NCBI GenBank assembly: GCA_021799495.1
Contig: JAJZAI010000007.1
Span: 35,852 to 99,851, forward strand
Source: Deltaproteobacteria bacterium
GTDB taxonomy: Bacteria; Desulfobacterota; Binatia; Binatales; Binataceae
DNA: 64,000 bases
Direction of reading: 5' to 3'
The notes below the pieces were generated by a model that worked only from the letters and a program-made list of their open reading frames with translations, made no database searches and was not told the DNA's origin. The position numbers were made by a program, and so were the translations under genes. How positions within the stretch are numbered: position 1 is the first letter of the stretch; every line of letters begins with the position of its first letter. This document shows positions 28,126 through 36,050 of the stretch, one piece after another.

Positions 28126-28241
28126 CGCCGCGAATCATCTTTGTTCGACATTACTTTCGCAAATCGGCGACGGCGGAACCGCGATTGCGCCTGACGGCGC
28201 CGCGATCTATAGTTTTGCGAGTTCTTCCGCTGGGCTAATTG

Positions 28242-29039
28242 ATGATCGATCAAACGCATCTCGCCCCGTCGCCGACTGAGATTTCCACCGATCAGGACGA
28301 TTACTACCTTTTCGACGAAATCAACCTTGCGATTCACGCGTTAATGCGTGATCGGGTGCGGCCGGGCGCGACCGTGCTCGATCTCGGATGCGGCCGGGGC
28401 CGGCTGGGCGCGGAACTGCGCCGGTTGGGTTGCCGCGTTACTGGCTTAGAGGCGGTTCAGTCGGCGTACCGCGCTGCGGAAGCAACGCTCGACGAAGCGT
28501 TCAACTTCGATTTGACCGATTTCGCAGCGGCCTCGGCCACGCTTTCAGGCCGCCGTTTCGATTGGATCGTCGCGGCCGACGTACTCGAACATCTGGCGGA
28601 GCCGACCGAGGTGATCAAGTATTACCAACGTTTTCTAGCACCCGATGGGCGGTTGGTAATTTCCGTGCCGAACGTCGCGGTCTGGTTCAATCGATTCCGC
28701 ATCCTCGCTGGACGATTCGACTACGCAGAGAGCGGCGTTATGGATCGGCGGCATCTGCGATTTTTCACCAACCGGTCGGCCCGCCGATTTGTAATCGAAG
28801 GCGGATATATCCCGGTCAGTGTTGATAACGATCCGGGAATTGCGCGCGCCTTCACGCCGATGGTACGGAAAATCGTGCGTCGGCGCGCCGCGTCCGCGAA
28901 ACCCGACGCAATTTTGAACATGCCGATATACCAGTTCTATGCTCGCACGATCTGGCCGATCGAACGCGCGCTATGCCGTATCGCGCCGGGACTGCTTAGT
29001 TTCCGGATCGTTATCGAAGCGGCGCTCAGCGATTCCTGA
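28242..29039 (+). CDS. Class I SAM-dependent methyltransferase
   Basis: 265 residues from ATG 28242. Motif I for S-adenosylmethionine is VLDLGCGRGRLGAELRRLG, followed by GLEAVQSAY (motif II) and DWIVAADVLEHLAEP (motif IV region). SVPNVAVWFNRFRILAGRFDY is typical of sugar-cluster O- or C-methyltransferases. The C-terminal third is basic and may lie at the membrane. It is last in the plus-strand arm and overlaps the convergent kinase gene by 14 bp. It probably methylates the heptose or another residue of the glycan made here; the acceptor is unknown. Confidence 0.82.
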   Translation: MIDQTHLAPSPTEISTDQDDYYLFDEINLAIHALMRDRVRPGATVLDLGCGRGRLGAELRRLGCRVTGLEAVQSAYRAAEATLDEAFNFDLTDFAAASATLSGRRFDWIVAADVLEHLAEPTEVIKYYQRFLAPDGRLVISVPNVAVWFNRFRILAGRFDYAESGVMDRRHLRFFTNRSARRFVIEGGYIPVSVDNDPGIARAFTPMVRKIVRRRAASAKPDAILNMPIYQFYARTIWPIERALCRIAPGLLSFRIVIEAALSDS

Positions 29040-30012
29040 GCAAAACGACCGATCCGTCAAAGTCGAAAGCGAAGTCCATTTCGGTCAGGCCGGCCTCGGC
29101 CATCGCGGTTCGCAGCCGGCGCCGGTCGTTCGTATGAAAGAGCAAAAAGCCGCTGCCGCCAGCGCCGACGAGTTTGCCGCCGGTGGCGCCGCCGCGGCCG
29201 CGCGCGATTTCGTAAAGTTCGTCGATGCGCGCGCTGCTCATCCCCGCCGAGCGCGCCCGTTTGCGCATCCAGTGGTCGTGCATCAGTTCGCCGAAGCGCC
29301 GTACGTCGCCCGCTTCAAGCAGGCCGCGGATTTCGAGGCCGAGTTTTTTGGTGAAGTGCAGGCCGTCGAGCATCGCCGGGTCGCCCCGCTCGGAACGCTC
29401 CTTTTGCTCGCCGAGCAGTTCGGTCGCGGCCCGCGTGTAGCCGACGAAAAACAGCATCAGCGAGTCGCGCAGCTCGCGCAGCGCCGCTTCGCTCATATTG
29501 AGCGGCGCGATCTTGACGCTGTCGTCGGCGTGGTAATCCTGGCTGACGATTCCGCCGTACGCCGCGACGTACTGGTCCTGCTTGCCCACCGGCGCGCCGA
29601 GCCGGTTCATTTCGATCTCGACCGCTTCGCGGGCGAGCGTCTCCGCGGTCACCGGCTCGCGCTTGTAGGCGTGGAGCGCGTGCAGCAGGCCGACCAGAAA
29701 CGCGCCTGACGAACCCAATCCAGTGCCGGCGGGAACGTCGGCGATACTGACTATTTCGAGCCGCCCCGGCATCCGATGCATCGCGAGCGCTTCGCGAATC
29801 AACGCATGGCGCACGCCGTCGATCGTGTCGGCGAGTTCGTGCTCCGAATATTTGAGGAAATATCCGGGGAAGAAAGTGTGATTGATGGTGATATAGACGT
29901 GTTTGTTGATCGCGGCGGAAACCACGAAACCGCCGTGATCGCGATAATACGACGGCAGGTCGGTGCCGCCGCCGCCGAGCGAAATCCGAAGCGGCGTGCG
30001 CGTGATGATCAT
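29026..30012 (-). CDS. hddA: D-glycero-D-manno-heptose 7-phosphate kinase (GHMP family)
   Basis: 328 residues. The N-terminal RTPLRISLGGGGTDLPSYY is the signature of HddA-like sugar kinases. The GHMP ATP loop is VPAGTGLGSSGAFLVGLLHA, and motif 3 is GKLVGAGGSGFLLFHT near the C-terminus. It phosphorylates C1 of heptose 7-phosphate in the alpha configuration, the GDP branch. It overlaps the nucleotidyltransferase stop by four bases (ATGA) and is the last gene of the minus-strand arm. Confidence 0.9.
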   Translation of the reverse strand: MIITRTPLRISLGGGGTDLPSYYRDHGGFVVSAAINKHVYITINHTFFPGYFLKYSEHELADTIDGVRHALIREALAMHRMPGRLEIVSIADVPAGTGLGSSGAFLVGLLHALHAYKREPVTAETLAREAVEIEMNRLGAPVGKQDQYVAAYGGIVSQDYHADDSVKIAPLNMSEAALRELRDSLMLFFVGYTRAATELLGEQKERSERGDPAMLDGLHFTKKLGLEIRGLLEAGDVRRFGELMHDHWMRKRARSAGMSSARIDELYEIARGRGGATGGKLVGAGGSGFLLFHTNDRRRLRTAMAEAGLTEMDFAFDFDGSVVLLRNR

Positions 30013-30749
30013 GGCCGACTCCTTTCGGCCGCGAGCGCCGCCAGATAGGCCGACGTTTCGGCGAGTCCGGCGGGCGCGCCGATTTCGTAGAAACGTCCGG
30101 CCGCCTCAAAGCCGGCGAGCCGGCCCTCGCGCGTCAACGCGGCATAGAAATCGGCAAGGTCGAACGGAACGCCGGCCGGCCGCGCGGCGAGCGCTTCGGC
30201 CGCGATCACGCCGAGACCGTAATCGATATAGGCCAGCTCGCCGGGCGCGGCGGATTTGTCGTAGCGTTCGATCCTACCGTCGCGGTAAGCGGCGTTGCTT
30301 TTGTCCCACTTGCCGTCGTTGCGAAAAACGGTCATCAGCGCCGGCGCCCCGGAGCGGCGGAACGCCGCGGCGACGGCGGCGAAATCGGCGTCGAGATAAC
30401 TGTCGCCGTACATCACGAAAAAATTTTCGCCAAGTTTCGGCAGCGCCCGCCTGAGCGCGCCGCCGGTGCCGAGCGGACGCGCGCCGTCGCGGGAATAATC
30501 GACGCGCAATCCGAAGCGGGTGCCGTCGCCGACGAACCGCTCGACCATTTCGCCCAGATGGCCGACGCAGACGACCGCGCGAGCGATTCCCTTGCGCCGC
30601 AGCAGGCGCATCTGATGGGCGATAAACGGTTCGCCCGCGACTTCGACCATCGACTTCGGAATCGTCTCGGTCAGCGGACGCAGCCGCGTGGCGAGACCGC
30701 CCGCGAGCAGGGCCAGCGGCGGCAATTCATCCGCGCAGTACGCGCTCAT
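30009..30749 (-). CDS. hddC: Heptose 1-phosphate nucleotidyltransferase (HddC-like)
   Basis: 246 residues. The nucleotidyltransferase signature is LALLAGGLATRLRPLTETIPKS, quoted in two parts: LAGGLATRLRP and TETIPKSMVEVAG. GTGGALRRALPKLGENFFVM and YGDSYLD follow, with the metal Asp. It transfers GMP to heptose 1-phosphate to give GDP-D-glycero-alpha-D-manno-heptose; GDP over ADP is inferred from pairing with HddA. The ATG at 30749 lies 23 bases inside the epimerase gene, and a TTG near 30725 would sit closer to the motif. Confidence 0.83.
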   Translation of the reverse strand: MSAYCADELPPLALLAGGLATRLRPLTETIPKSMVEVAGEPFIAHQMRLLRRKGIARAVVCVGHLGEMVERFVGDGTRFGLRVDYSRDGARPLGTGGALRRALPKLGENFFVMYGDSYLDADFAAVAAAFRRSGAPALMTVFRNDGKWDKSNAAYRDGRIERYDKSAAPGELAYIDYGLGVIAAEALAARPAGVPFDLADFYAALTREGRLAGFEAAGRFYEIGAPAGLAETSAYLAALAAERSRP

Positions 30750-31722
30750 CGGCGATCATCGCGCGCATCGCGTCGCGCAGCGCCTCGCGGCTGTCGCGCC
30801 GGCAGCGCCATCCCAGCGCGCGGATTCGGTCGGTATTGAGCCGGACGATGGGCACGTCGCCCTTCCATCCGCGGTCGCCGCCCGCGTAGTCGAAGCGCGG
30901 GCGGTTTTTCAGGCCAAGGCACTTGACCGCGAGCTCCGCAATTTCGGCGACCGTGATGTAATCGCCGGTCGCGACGTTGAACGCCTCGAAAGGCTTATCG
31001 CACATCCGCTCTGCGGTCAGGACGGCGGCGATCACGTCCTCGACGTGGACATAGGATTTGCTTTGCGTCCCGTCGCCAAGAATCGCGAGCCGCGACGGAT
31101 CGGCGGCGAGCCGCCGGACGAAATCATAACCGACGCCGTGCGTCTGGCGCGGGCCGACGACGTTGCCGAAGCGAAAGGCGCATCCGCGCATGCCGAACAT
31201 ATGGCAATACGCGGCGATCAGCGCCTCGCCGGCGAGCTTGCTCGCGCCGTAGGTCGAGACCGGAACCAGCGGCCCGTGATCCTCGCGTGCTTCGCGTTCG
31301 CCGAGATCGCCGTAAACCCCGCTGCCCGAGGCGTAAAGGATGCGCGGAACGCCCGCGCGGCGCATCGCCTCGACGACGCCGTTGGTCAGCGCTGTGCCCT
31401 GGCGGAAATCGATTTCCGGATCGGTGGCCGCGCGTGCGATATCGGGATTCGACGCGAGATGGATGACGGCGTCGTGATCCGCCATCGCGGCGGCGAGCGC
31501 GCCGCAATCGCCAGCGTCGCCGCGCACGATGCGCAGGCGCGGATCGTCGCGATGCGCCTCAAAGTGCCAGATCCGGCCCGAGCTGAAATTGTCGTAAACG
31601 GTAATCCGCTCGACCGCCGCGTCCGACAACAGGACGTCGGTGAAATGGCCGCCGATAAATCCTGCTCCGCCGACGATAAAATAGCGGCGGCTTGCGGGAC
31701 GCTGCGGCGAGGTCCGTTCCAT
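30727..31722 (-). CDS. NAD-dependent epimerase/dehydratase (nucleotide-sugar type)
   Basis: 331 residues from ATG 31722, just after the glycosyltransferase stop; an upstream extension to 31794 overlaps that gene and is not conserved sequence. The Rossmann motif is FIVGGAGFIGGHFTD, the Asp that binds the adenosine ribose is in VYDNFSSGR, and the catalytic YxxxK is in PVSTYGASKLAGE. GNVVGPRQTHGVGYDFVRRL and FNVATGDYITVAEIAEL complete the extended-SDR fold. It resembles UDP-glucose 4-epimerase and GDP-heptose-modifying enzymes. Its place between glycosyltransferase and hddC suggests action on the GDP-heptose made here. Confidence 0.85.
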   Translation of the reverse strand: MERTSPQRPASRRYFIVGGAGFIGGHFTDVLLSDAAVERITVYDNFSSGRIWHFEAHRDDPRLRIVRGDAGDCGALAAAMADHDAVIHLASNPDIARAATDPEIDFRQGTALTNGVVEAMRRAGVPRILYASGSGVYGDLGEREAREDHGPLVPVSTYGASKLAGEALIAAYCHMFGMRGCAFRFGNVVGPRQTHGVGYDFVRRLAADPSRLAILGDGTQSKSYVHVEDVIAAVLTAERMCDKPFEAFNVATGDYITVAEIAELAVKCLGLKNRPRFDYAGGDRGWKGDVPIVRLNTDRIRALGWRCRRDSREALRDAMRAMIADERVLRG

Positions 31723-31727
31723 CGCGG

Positions 31728-32426
31728 TCACTTCGCCGCGCGCGCCGGCATCGCGCCGAACCGGCTCGACATAATCCGTTTCATCGTCCACCACGCGCTC
31801 TGCAACGGCCGCATCGTGCTTTCGCCAATCCGCATCCGATACGGAATCGCGATTTGCTTCACTTTACATCCCGCGCGAAGCGGGCGCAGCAGCAGTTCGA
31901 CCGGCAACGCCGCGCCGCGCGGATCGCAGCCGAGATTGTCAATCAGGCCGCGCCGATACGCGCGCATCCCGCTGTGCAGATCGCTTATATTGCGCAGAAA
32001 CAGCGCCGACGCGATCAATGCGAAGCCCCGATTCGCGAAATAGTTGACCCATGGCATCGCCGCCGGCTTGCCCGCCAGGCGCGACCCGTCAACCAGGTCG
32101 AAGCCTTCTTCGAGCACCATCCGCGCCATCGGTTCGATGAATTCCACAGGATAGGTGTCGTCGCAATCGAGCGTGACAGTCACTTCGCCGCGCCCCTCGC
32201 GCAGCGCCCGGTCCATCGCGGGACCGTAGCCTTGCGGCGGGAACTGGCGGAGCACCCGCGCGCCCATCGCGGCGGCGATGTCCGGAGTGCGATCGGCGCT
32301 GCTGTCGATCACGAGTATTTCGGCGCCGGGCGCGGCGCGCTGAATATCGCCGATCACTTTGCCGACAGCCCGCTCCTCGTTGAGCGTAATCATTGCGACC
32401 GTTATGCGGCCGTCGATCGATCCCAC
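31728..32426 (-). CDS. Family 2 glycosyltransferase (dolichol-phosphate-mannose-synthase-like)
   Basis: 232 residues. The GT-A fold opens with ITVAMITLNEERAVGKVIGD, then EILVIDSSADRTPDIA and the DXD-like segment TLDCDDTYPVEFI. GSRLAGKPAAMPWVNYFANR and DLHSGMRAYRR match the polyprenyl-phosphate sugar transferase group. There is no long C-terminal membrane domain; one hydrophobic stretch near 138-150 may sit at the membrane. It is first in the minus-strand arm and probably transfers a sugar from a nucleotide donor to a lipid carrier or growing glycan. Confidence 0.85.
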   Translation of the reverse strand: MGSIDGRITVAMITLNEERAVGKVIGDIQRAAPGAEILVIDSSADRTPDIAAAMGARVLRQFPPQGYGPAMDRALREGRGEVTVTLDCDDTYPVEFIEPMARMVLEEGFDLVDGSRLAGKPAAMPWVNYFANRGFALIASALFLRNISDLHSGMRAYRRGLIDNLGCDPRGAALPVELLLRPLRAGCKVKQIAIPYRMRIGESTMRPLQSAWWTMKRIMSSRFGAMPARAAK

Positions 32427-32498
32427 TCCGCTGCGCTCCCCTCCGAGCGCAGCAAACCAGAAAGCCGGCGATGTTGGAAGCCGGGGACTCGCCCGTCC

Positions 32499-33224
32499 CT
32501 AAAATTTTTCCTTGAACGGCCGCACGTCGAGCACATGCGTCCAGCAACTGCGATCCTGATGGGCCACATACCAGTAGGCGTCGGCGATCGCGGCCGGCCG
32601 CAACATGTCTTCTTCTTTAAGATCAGGAAACCGTTCGTGAATAAACGGCATGTCGATCGCGCCGTCGACATTCACGTACGCGACGTGGACGCCCTGCGGA
32701 CCCAAATCGCGCGCCATCACCTGCGCCAGCCCGCGCATCGCGAATTTCGCCGGGCCGAAGGCGGCCGAGGTCGGATAGGGCCGTTCGCCCGCCGTCGCTC
32801 CGGTGAAGAGAATCGCGCCGCGGCCCGCCGCGAGCATCGCCGGAACCGCCTGCTGTGCGCATAGAAACGCGCCGAACGCGTTGACGCGCCAGGTGTTCTC
32901 GAAAGTGCTCGGCCGCGTCTCCATCAGGCGCCCGAAGGGGCGCATCGCGGCGTTGTAGATCAAAATCTCCGGGTCGCCGAATCCTTGTCGGATCTCGGCG
33001 AAGGTCCGTTCGATTTCGCCGGCCTCCGCCACGTTCGCCGCGACCGGCAGCGCCTTCCCGCCCTGAGCCTTGATTTCGGCGGCGAGCCGATCGAGCTTGG
33101 CCGCGTCCCGCGCCACCATCGCCACCGCATAGCCGCCCGCGGCGAAACGCCGGGCCAACGCCGCGCCCAGCCCCGGTCCAACTCCGATTACCGCCGCTAC
33201 TTTGGATTCAGCTTCCGTCGCCAT
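32499..33224 (-). CDS. SDR family oxidoreductase with Phe in place of catalytic Tyr
   Basis: 241 residues. The cofactor loop is VIGVGPGLGAALARRFA (about 13-29), the NNAG equivalent is LIYNAAMRPFG, and the active-site region reads PTSAAFGPAKFAMRGLAQV. The usual YxxxK is therefore Phe156-x3-Lys160, and the usual Ser is Thr144 in TGATAG. Several SDR subgroups carry this Phe and may not be classical alcohol dehydrogenases. The last 15 residues (RSCWTHVLDVRPFKEKF) are typical of the same subgroup. Only 19 bp separate it from the isomerase gene, so the two belong to one catabolic operon with the hydratase. Confidence 0.85.
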   Translation of the reverse strand: MATEAESKVAAVIGVGPGLGAALARRFAAGGYAVAMVARDAAKLDRLAAEIKAQGGKALPVAANVAEAGEIERTFAEIRQGFGDPEILIYNAAMRPFGRLMETRPSTFENTWRVNAFGAFLCAQQAVPAMLAAGRGAILFTGATAGERPYPTSAAFGPAKFAMRGLAQVMARDLGPQGVHVAYVNVDGAIDMPFIHERFPDLKEEDMLRPAAIADAYWYVAHQDRSCWTHVLDVRPFKEKF

Positions 33225-33243
33225 CGGAACCTCCGTCGGCGCT

Positions 33244-33840
33244 TCAGGCGATGCGCCCGAGCGCCTCCGCGATAAAGTCGAAGCGGTCGTTGCCCCAGTA
33301 CAATTCGTCGCCGACGAGAAAGCTCGGCGCGCCGAACACGCCGCGCGACACGGCGTATTCCGTATTGCGCCGCAATTCGTCTTTGACTTCCGGCGTTTCC
33401 GCCGCCGCCAGCAACGCCTGAGCGTCCACGCCCGCCCGGCGCAGGACCAGGCCGAGCACCGAGGAATCGCCGAGGTCCAAACCGTCAGCCCAAATCGCCG
33501 GAAAAACCGCTTCGTGATAGGCGGCGAACGAGCCGAGCTTCTGGGCCGCCACCGCCGCGCGCATCAGGCCGAGCGTGTTGCGCAAGAACGGATACGGATT
33601 GATCCGGAACTCCACGCCGTAGCGCGACGCCCATCGCCGCAAATCGTCGGCCATATAGCGCGCCTTGGCCGGCACCGTCATCGGCGAGGAATTGCCGGTC
33701 GCCTTCAGCACGGCGCCGAGCAAGATCGGCCGGTAAACCACCGACGCGCCCGCGCGCCGCGCGAAGCGCGGCGTCTGGATATTCGCCAGGTAGCTGAACG
33801 GACTGCCATAGTCGAAAAGAAATTCAAAGCTCTTGGCCAT
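33244..33840 (-). CDS. 2-hydroxychromene-2-carboxylate isomerase-like DsbA-family protein
   Basis: 198 residues of kappa-class GST/DsbA fold. FLFDYGSPFSYLANIQTPRF holds the catalytic Ser region (SPFSY) without the CxxC of DsbA. RPILLGAVLKATGNSSP is the family loop, and the C-terminus has GVFGAPSFLVGDELYWGNDR. Characterised relatives isomerise hydroxychromene carboxylate with glutathione during naphthalene breakdown. Many homologues serve other thiol-dependent isomerisations, so the substrate is open. It lies between the enoyl-CoA hydratase and the SDR on the same strand. Confidence 0.9.
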   Translation of the reverse strand: MAKSFEFLFDYGSPFSYLANIQTPRFARRAGASVVYRPILLGAVLKATGNSSPMTVPAKARYMADDLRRWASRYGVEFRINPYPFLRNTLGLMRAAVAAQKLGSFAAYHEAVFPAIWADGLDLGDSSVLGLVLRRAGVDAQALLAAAETPEVKDELRRNTEYAVSRGVFGAPSFLVGDELYWGNDRFDFIAEALGRIA

Positions 33841-33864
33841 ACGATTCCCTCCCTGCGGTTCGAA

Positions 33865-34647
33865 TCAGCGTCCGCGAAATACGGGCGTGCGCTTTTCATT
33901 GAAGGCGCGGATCGCCTCTTTGGTGTCGTCGCTCGCCGCCAGCTCGTAGATGCTGCGCAGTTCATTTTCGATCTGCGTCTCGAGCGTCGCGGTGAGGCCG
34001 GCATGCATGAGGCGCTTGGCCGCCGCCAGCGCCCGCGTCGCGCCGCGCGCCAGCTCCGCGGCCAGCGCGTGGGACGCTGCCAGCAGTTGATCGTCGGGCG
34101 CGACCCGGTTGACGATGCCCCACTCCATCGCTTCGCGCGCCGTCAGCGTGCGATTGGTGTAGGCGAGTTCGAGCGCCCGGCCGATGCCGATGCGGCGCGG
34201 CAGAAAGTACGTGGTCGTGCCGTCGGGCGAGAGTCCGCGCCGCGTGTAGGCCATGATGAAGCGGGCGGATTCGCCGGCGACGATCAGATCGCATCCGCAC
34301 GCGAGCCCCATCCCGCCGCCGGCCGCCGTGCCGTTGACGGCGGCGATCACCGGGAACGGCGCGCGCACGATTCGCGACAGCGCGACGTGAAACAGCGAGA
34401 CGCGGCTTTTGAGCGCGCCGGGCGCCGAGTAAAACGATTTGAGATCGGCGCCCGCGCAGAAAAACCGGCCCGTGCCGCCGCTGATCACCAGCGCGCGCAC
34501 GGCGTCGTTTTCCTCGGCGCGGATAATCGCGTCGACCACTTCCGCCGACAGCGTCTCGTTGAGCGAATTCGCCGCCTCCGGCCGGTTCAGCGTGATCGTG
34601 GCGACGCCGCCGGCCAACTCGTACTTGATCGCGGTGTAGTCAGGCAT
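33865..34647 (-). CDS. Enoyl-CoA hydratase/isomerase family protein
   Basis: 260 residues from ATG 34647, with GGAGG eight bases upstream; a longer open frame to 34707 is not needed. The crotonase fold shows VATITLNRPEAANSLN, the oxyanion-hole loop FCAGADLKSF, and NGTAAGGGMGLACGCDLIVA with the second oxyanion glycine. The position of the second catalytic acid is in RRGLSPDGTTTYFLPRRIG, where an Asp replaces the usual Glu pattern, so isomerase or hydratase cannot be chosen. It leads a three-gene operon with the isomerase and SDR and is divergent from an HxlR regulator. Confidence 0.88.
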   Translation of the reverse strand: MPDYTAIKYELAGGVATITLNRPEAANSLNETLSAEVVDAIIRAEENDAVRALVISGGTGRFFCAGADLKSFYSAPGALKSRVSLFHVALSRIVRAPFPVIAAVNGTAAGGGMGLACGCDLIVAGESARFIMAYTRRGLSPDGTTTYFLPRRIGIGRALELAYTNRTLTAREAMEWGIVNRVAPDDQLLAASHALAAELARGATRALAAAKRLMHAGLTATLETQIENELRSIYELAASDDTKEAIRAFNEKRTPVFRGR

Positions 34648-34884
34648 TTCGCGGACCTCCCCGGCCGGCGCGCCGCGGGCGCGGCCGCCTGTGCGCCGGA
34701 ATCGCACGGACCGGCCGCGCCGTCAAGGCCGATGCGGGCCGGATCCGCAACAATGGTTTCATCATGAAACTAATTTCCACGCTCTGGATGCTAGCCGAAT
34801 CGGTTTCACGACGCAACCAATCGGGAGCTTCGCTGACGCGCGGACCGGTTGCGACACTTCGCGCATTTACCGTAATTTAACGGC

Positions 34885-35424
34885 ATGAGGCGCAAAACCT
34901 TCGCCCGCATGAACTGTTCGATCGCGCGCGCGCTCGAACTGGTCGGCGAATGGTGGACCATGCTGATCATGCGCGAGGCGTTTTTGGGCACGCGCCGTTT
35001 CCGGGATTTTCAATGCAATCTCGGAATCGCGCGCAATATCCTTTCCGCCCGGCTCAAGAAACTCGTCGCGCGCGGCGTGCTGACCCGCGAAGCGGCGCCC
35101 GGCGGCGGCCGCCGGCTCGAATATCGCCTGACCGAAAAGGGGCGCGCGTTCTTTCCCGTCCTGATGGCGCTGATGCAATGGGGCGATCAATGGGTGGCCG
35201 GCCCCGACCGGGCGCCGGTCAAGGTGGTCGAACGCGCGAGCGGACGCGAAATCGCGCAAGTGGCGGTCCGCGGCGCGGATGGGCGGGTGCTGCAGCCGGC
35301 CGAAGTCGCGATGGTGGCTGGGCCGGGAGCGGGACCGGCAATGCGCGCGCGGTTGGCGTCGCGCGCCGCACGGCCAGTCGCCGTTCGTTCGCGCGAACGT
35401 GACGCGGCGCGCGCCGGCGGCTGA
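34885..35424 (+). CDS. HxlR family transcriptional regulator
   Basis: 179 residues. The HxlR winged helix covers residues 9-100: CSIARALELVGEWWTMLIMR, then FRDFQCNLGIARNILSARLKK and the wing LEYRLTEKGRAFFPVLMAL. The first Cys (Cys11) sits where redox-sensing HxlR proteins such as HypR carry theirs. The last 70 residues form an Ala/Arg/Gly-rich extension of unknown role. It is divergent from the enoyl-CoA hydratase operon across 237 bp and is its likely regulator. Confidence 0.88.
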   Translation: MRRKTFARMNCSIARALELVGEWWTMLIMREAFLGTRRFRDFQCNLGIARNILSARLKKLVARGVLTREAAPGGGRRLEYRLTEKGRAFFPVLMALMQWGDQWVAGPDRAPVKVVERASGREIAQVAVRGADGRVLQPAEVAMVAGPGAGPAMRARLASRAARPVAVRSRERDAARAGG

Positions 35425-35622
35425 CCGATCGCCGACAAGCGCGCTAAAAGCGCCTCGCAATCGCAGGATGCCGCGCCTTTATTCTTTGTAAATCCGTGAT
35501 ATTCTCCCGCCGGGTTCACCGCGATGGGAGACGACCTGGAACAGGCCCTTCACCTGGCCGAACGTTTCGAGCACACCCGGATTCACAAGGCCGGGCGCGC
35601 AAAATCCTCAGGAGGAGCCGAA

Positions 35623-36024
35623 ATGGGCGGATTCAAGAACTTCATACTGCGCGGCAACGTGGTCGATATGGCGGTAGGCATCGTGGTCGGCGCCGCTTTC
35701 GGCACGGTGGTCACCGCGTTCGTCAAAGATCTGCTCACGCCGTTTATCGCGGCGATCGTCAAACAGCCCAATTTCTCGGGAATCGCTTTTACGATCAACG
35801 GCAGCAAATTCATGATCGGCGAATTCGTCAATGCGCTGATTTCATTTCTCCTGATCGCCGCCGCCGTTTACTTCGGCATCGTGATGCCAATCAACAAGCT
35901 GCTCGTGAAGGTGCAGAAACCCGCGGCGCCGACCTTACGTCCCTGCCCGGAATGCCTGAGCGATATTCCGATCGCCGCGAAGCGCTGCTCGCATTGCACT
36001 TCGCCGGTGCCGGCCGGAGCCTGA
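35623..36024 (+). CDS. mscL: Large-conductance mechanosensitive channel with C-terminal zinc ribbon
   Basis: 133 residues from ATG 35623, with GGAGGAG just upstream. GFKNFILRGNVVDMAVGIVV is the MscL N-helix and the start of pore TM1. TM2 is FVNALISFLLIAAAVYFGIV, with a short periplasmic loop between. Instead of the usual charged C-terminal helix alone, the tail carries two CxxC pairs (Cys108, Cys111, Cys122, Cys125), a zinc-ribbon pattern. The channel releases solutes upon osmotic downshock. The zinc-ribbon tail recurs in some deltaproteobacterial MscL; its function is not known to me. Confidence 0.93.
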   Translation: MGGFKNFILRGNVVDMAVGIVVGAAFGTVVTAFVKDLLTPFIAAIVKQPNFSGIAFTINGSKFMIGEFVNALISFLLIAAAVYFGIVMPINKLLVKVQKPAAPTLRPCPECLSDIPIAAKRCSHCTSPVPAGA

Positions 36025-36050
36025 GGGCACGCGGGATTCCGAAGCGGTCC

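Noticed and set aside
34870..34883. CCGTAATTTAACGG before the HxlR gene as an operator
   Set aside because: Only the outer four bases of each arm pair; symmetry is too weak to claim.
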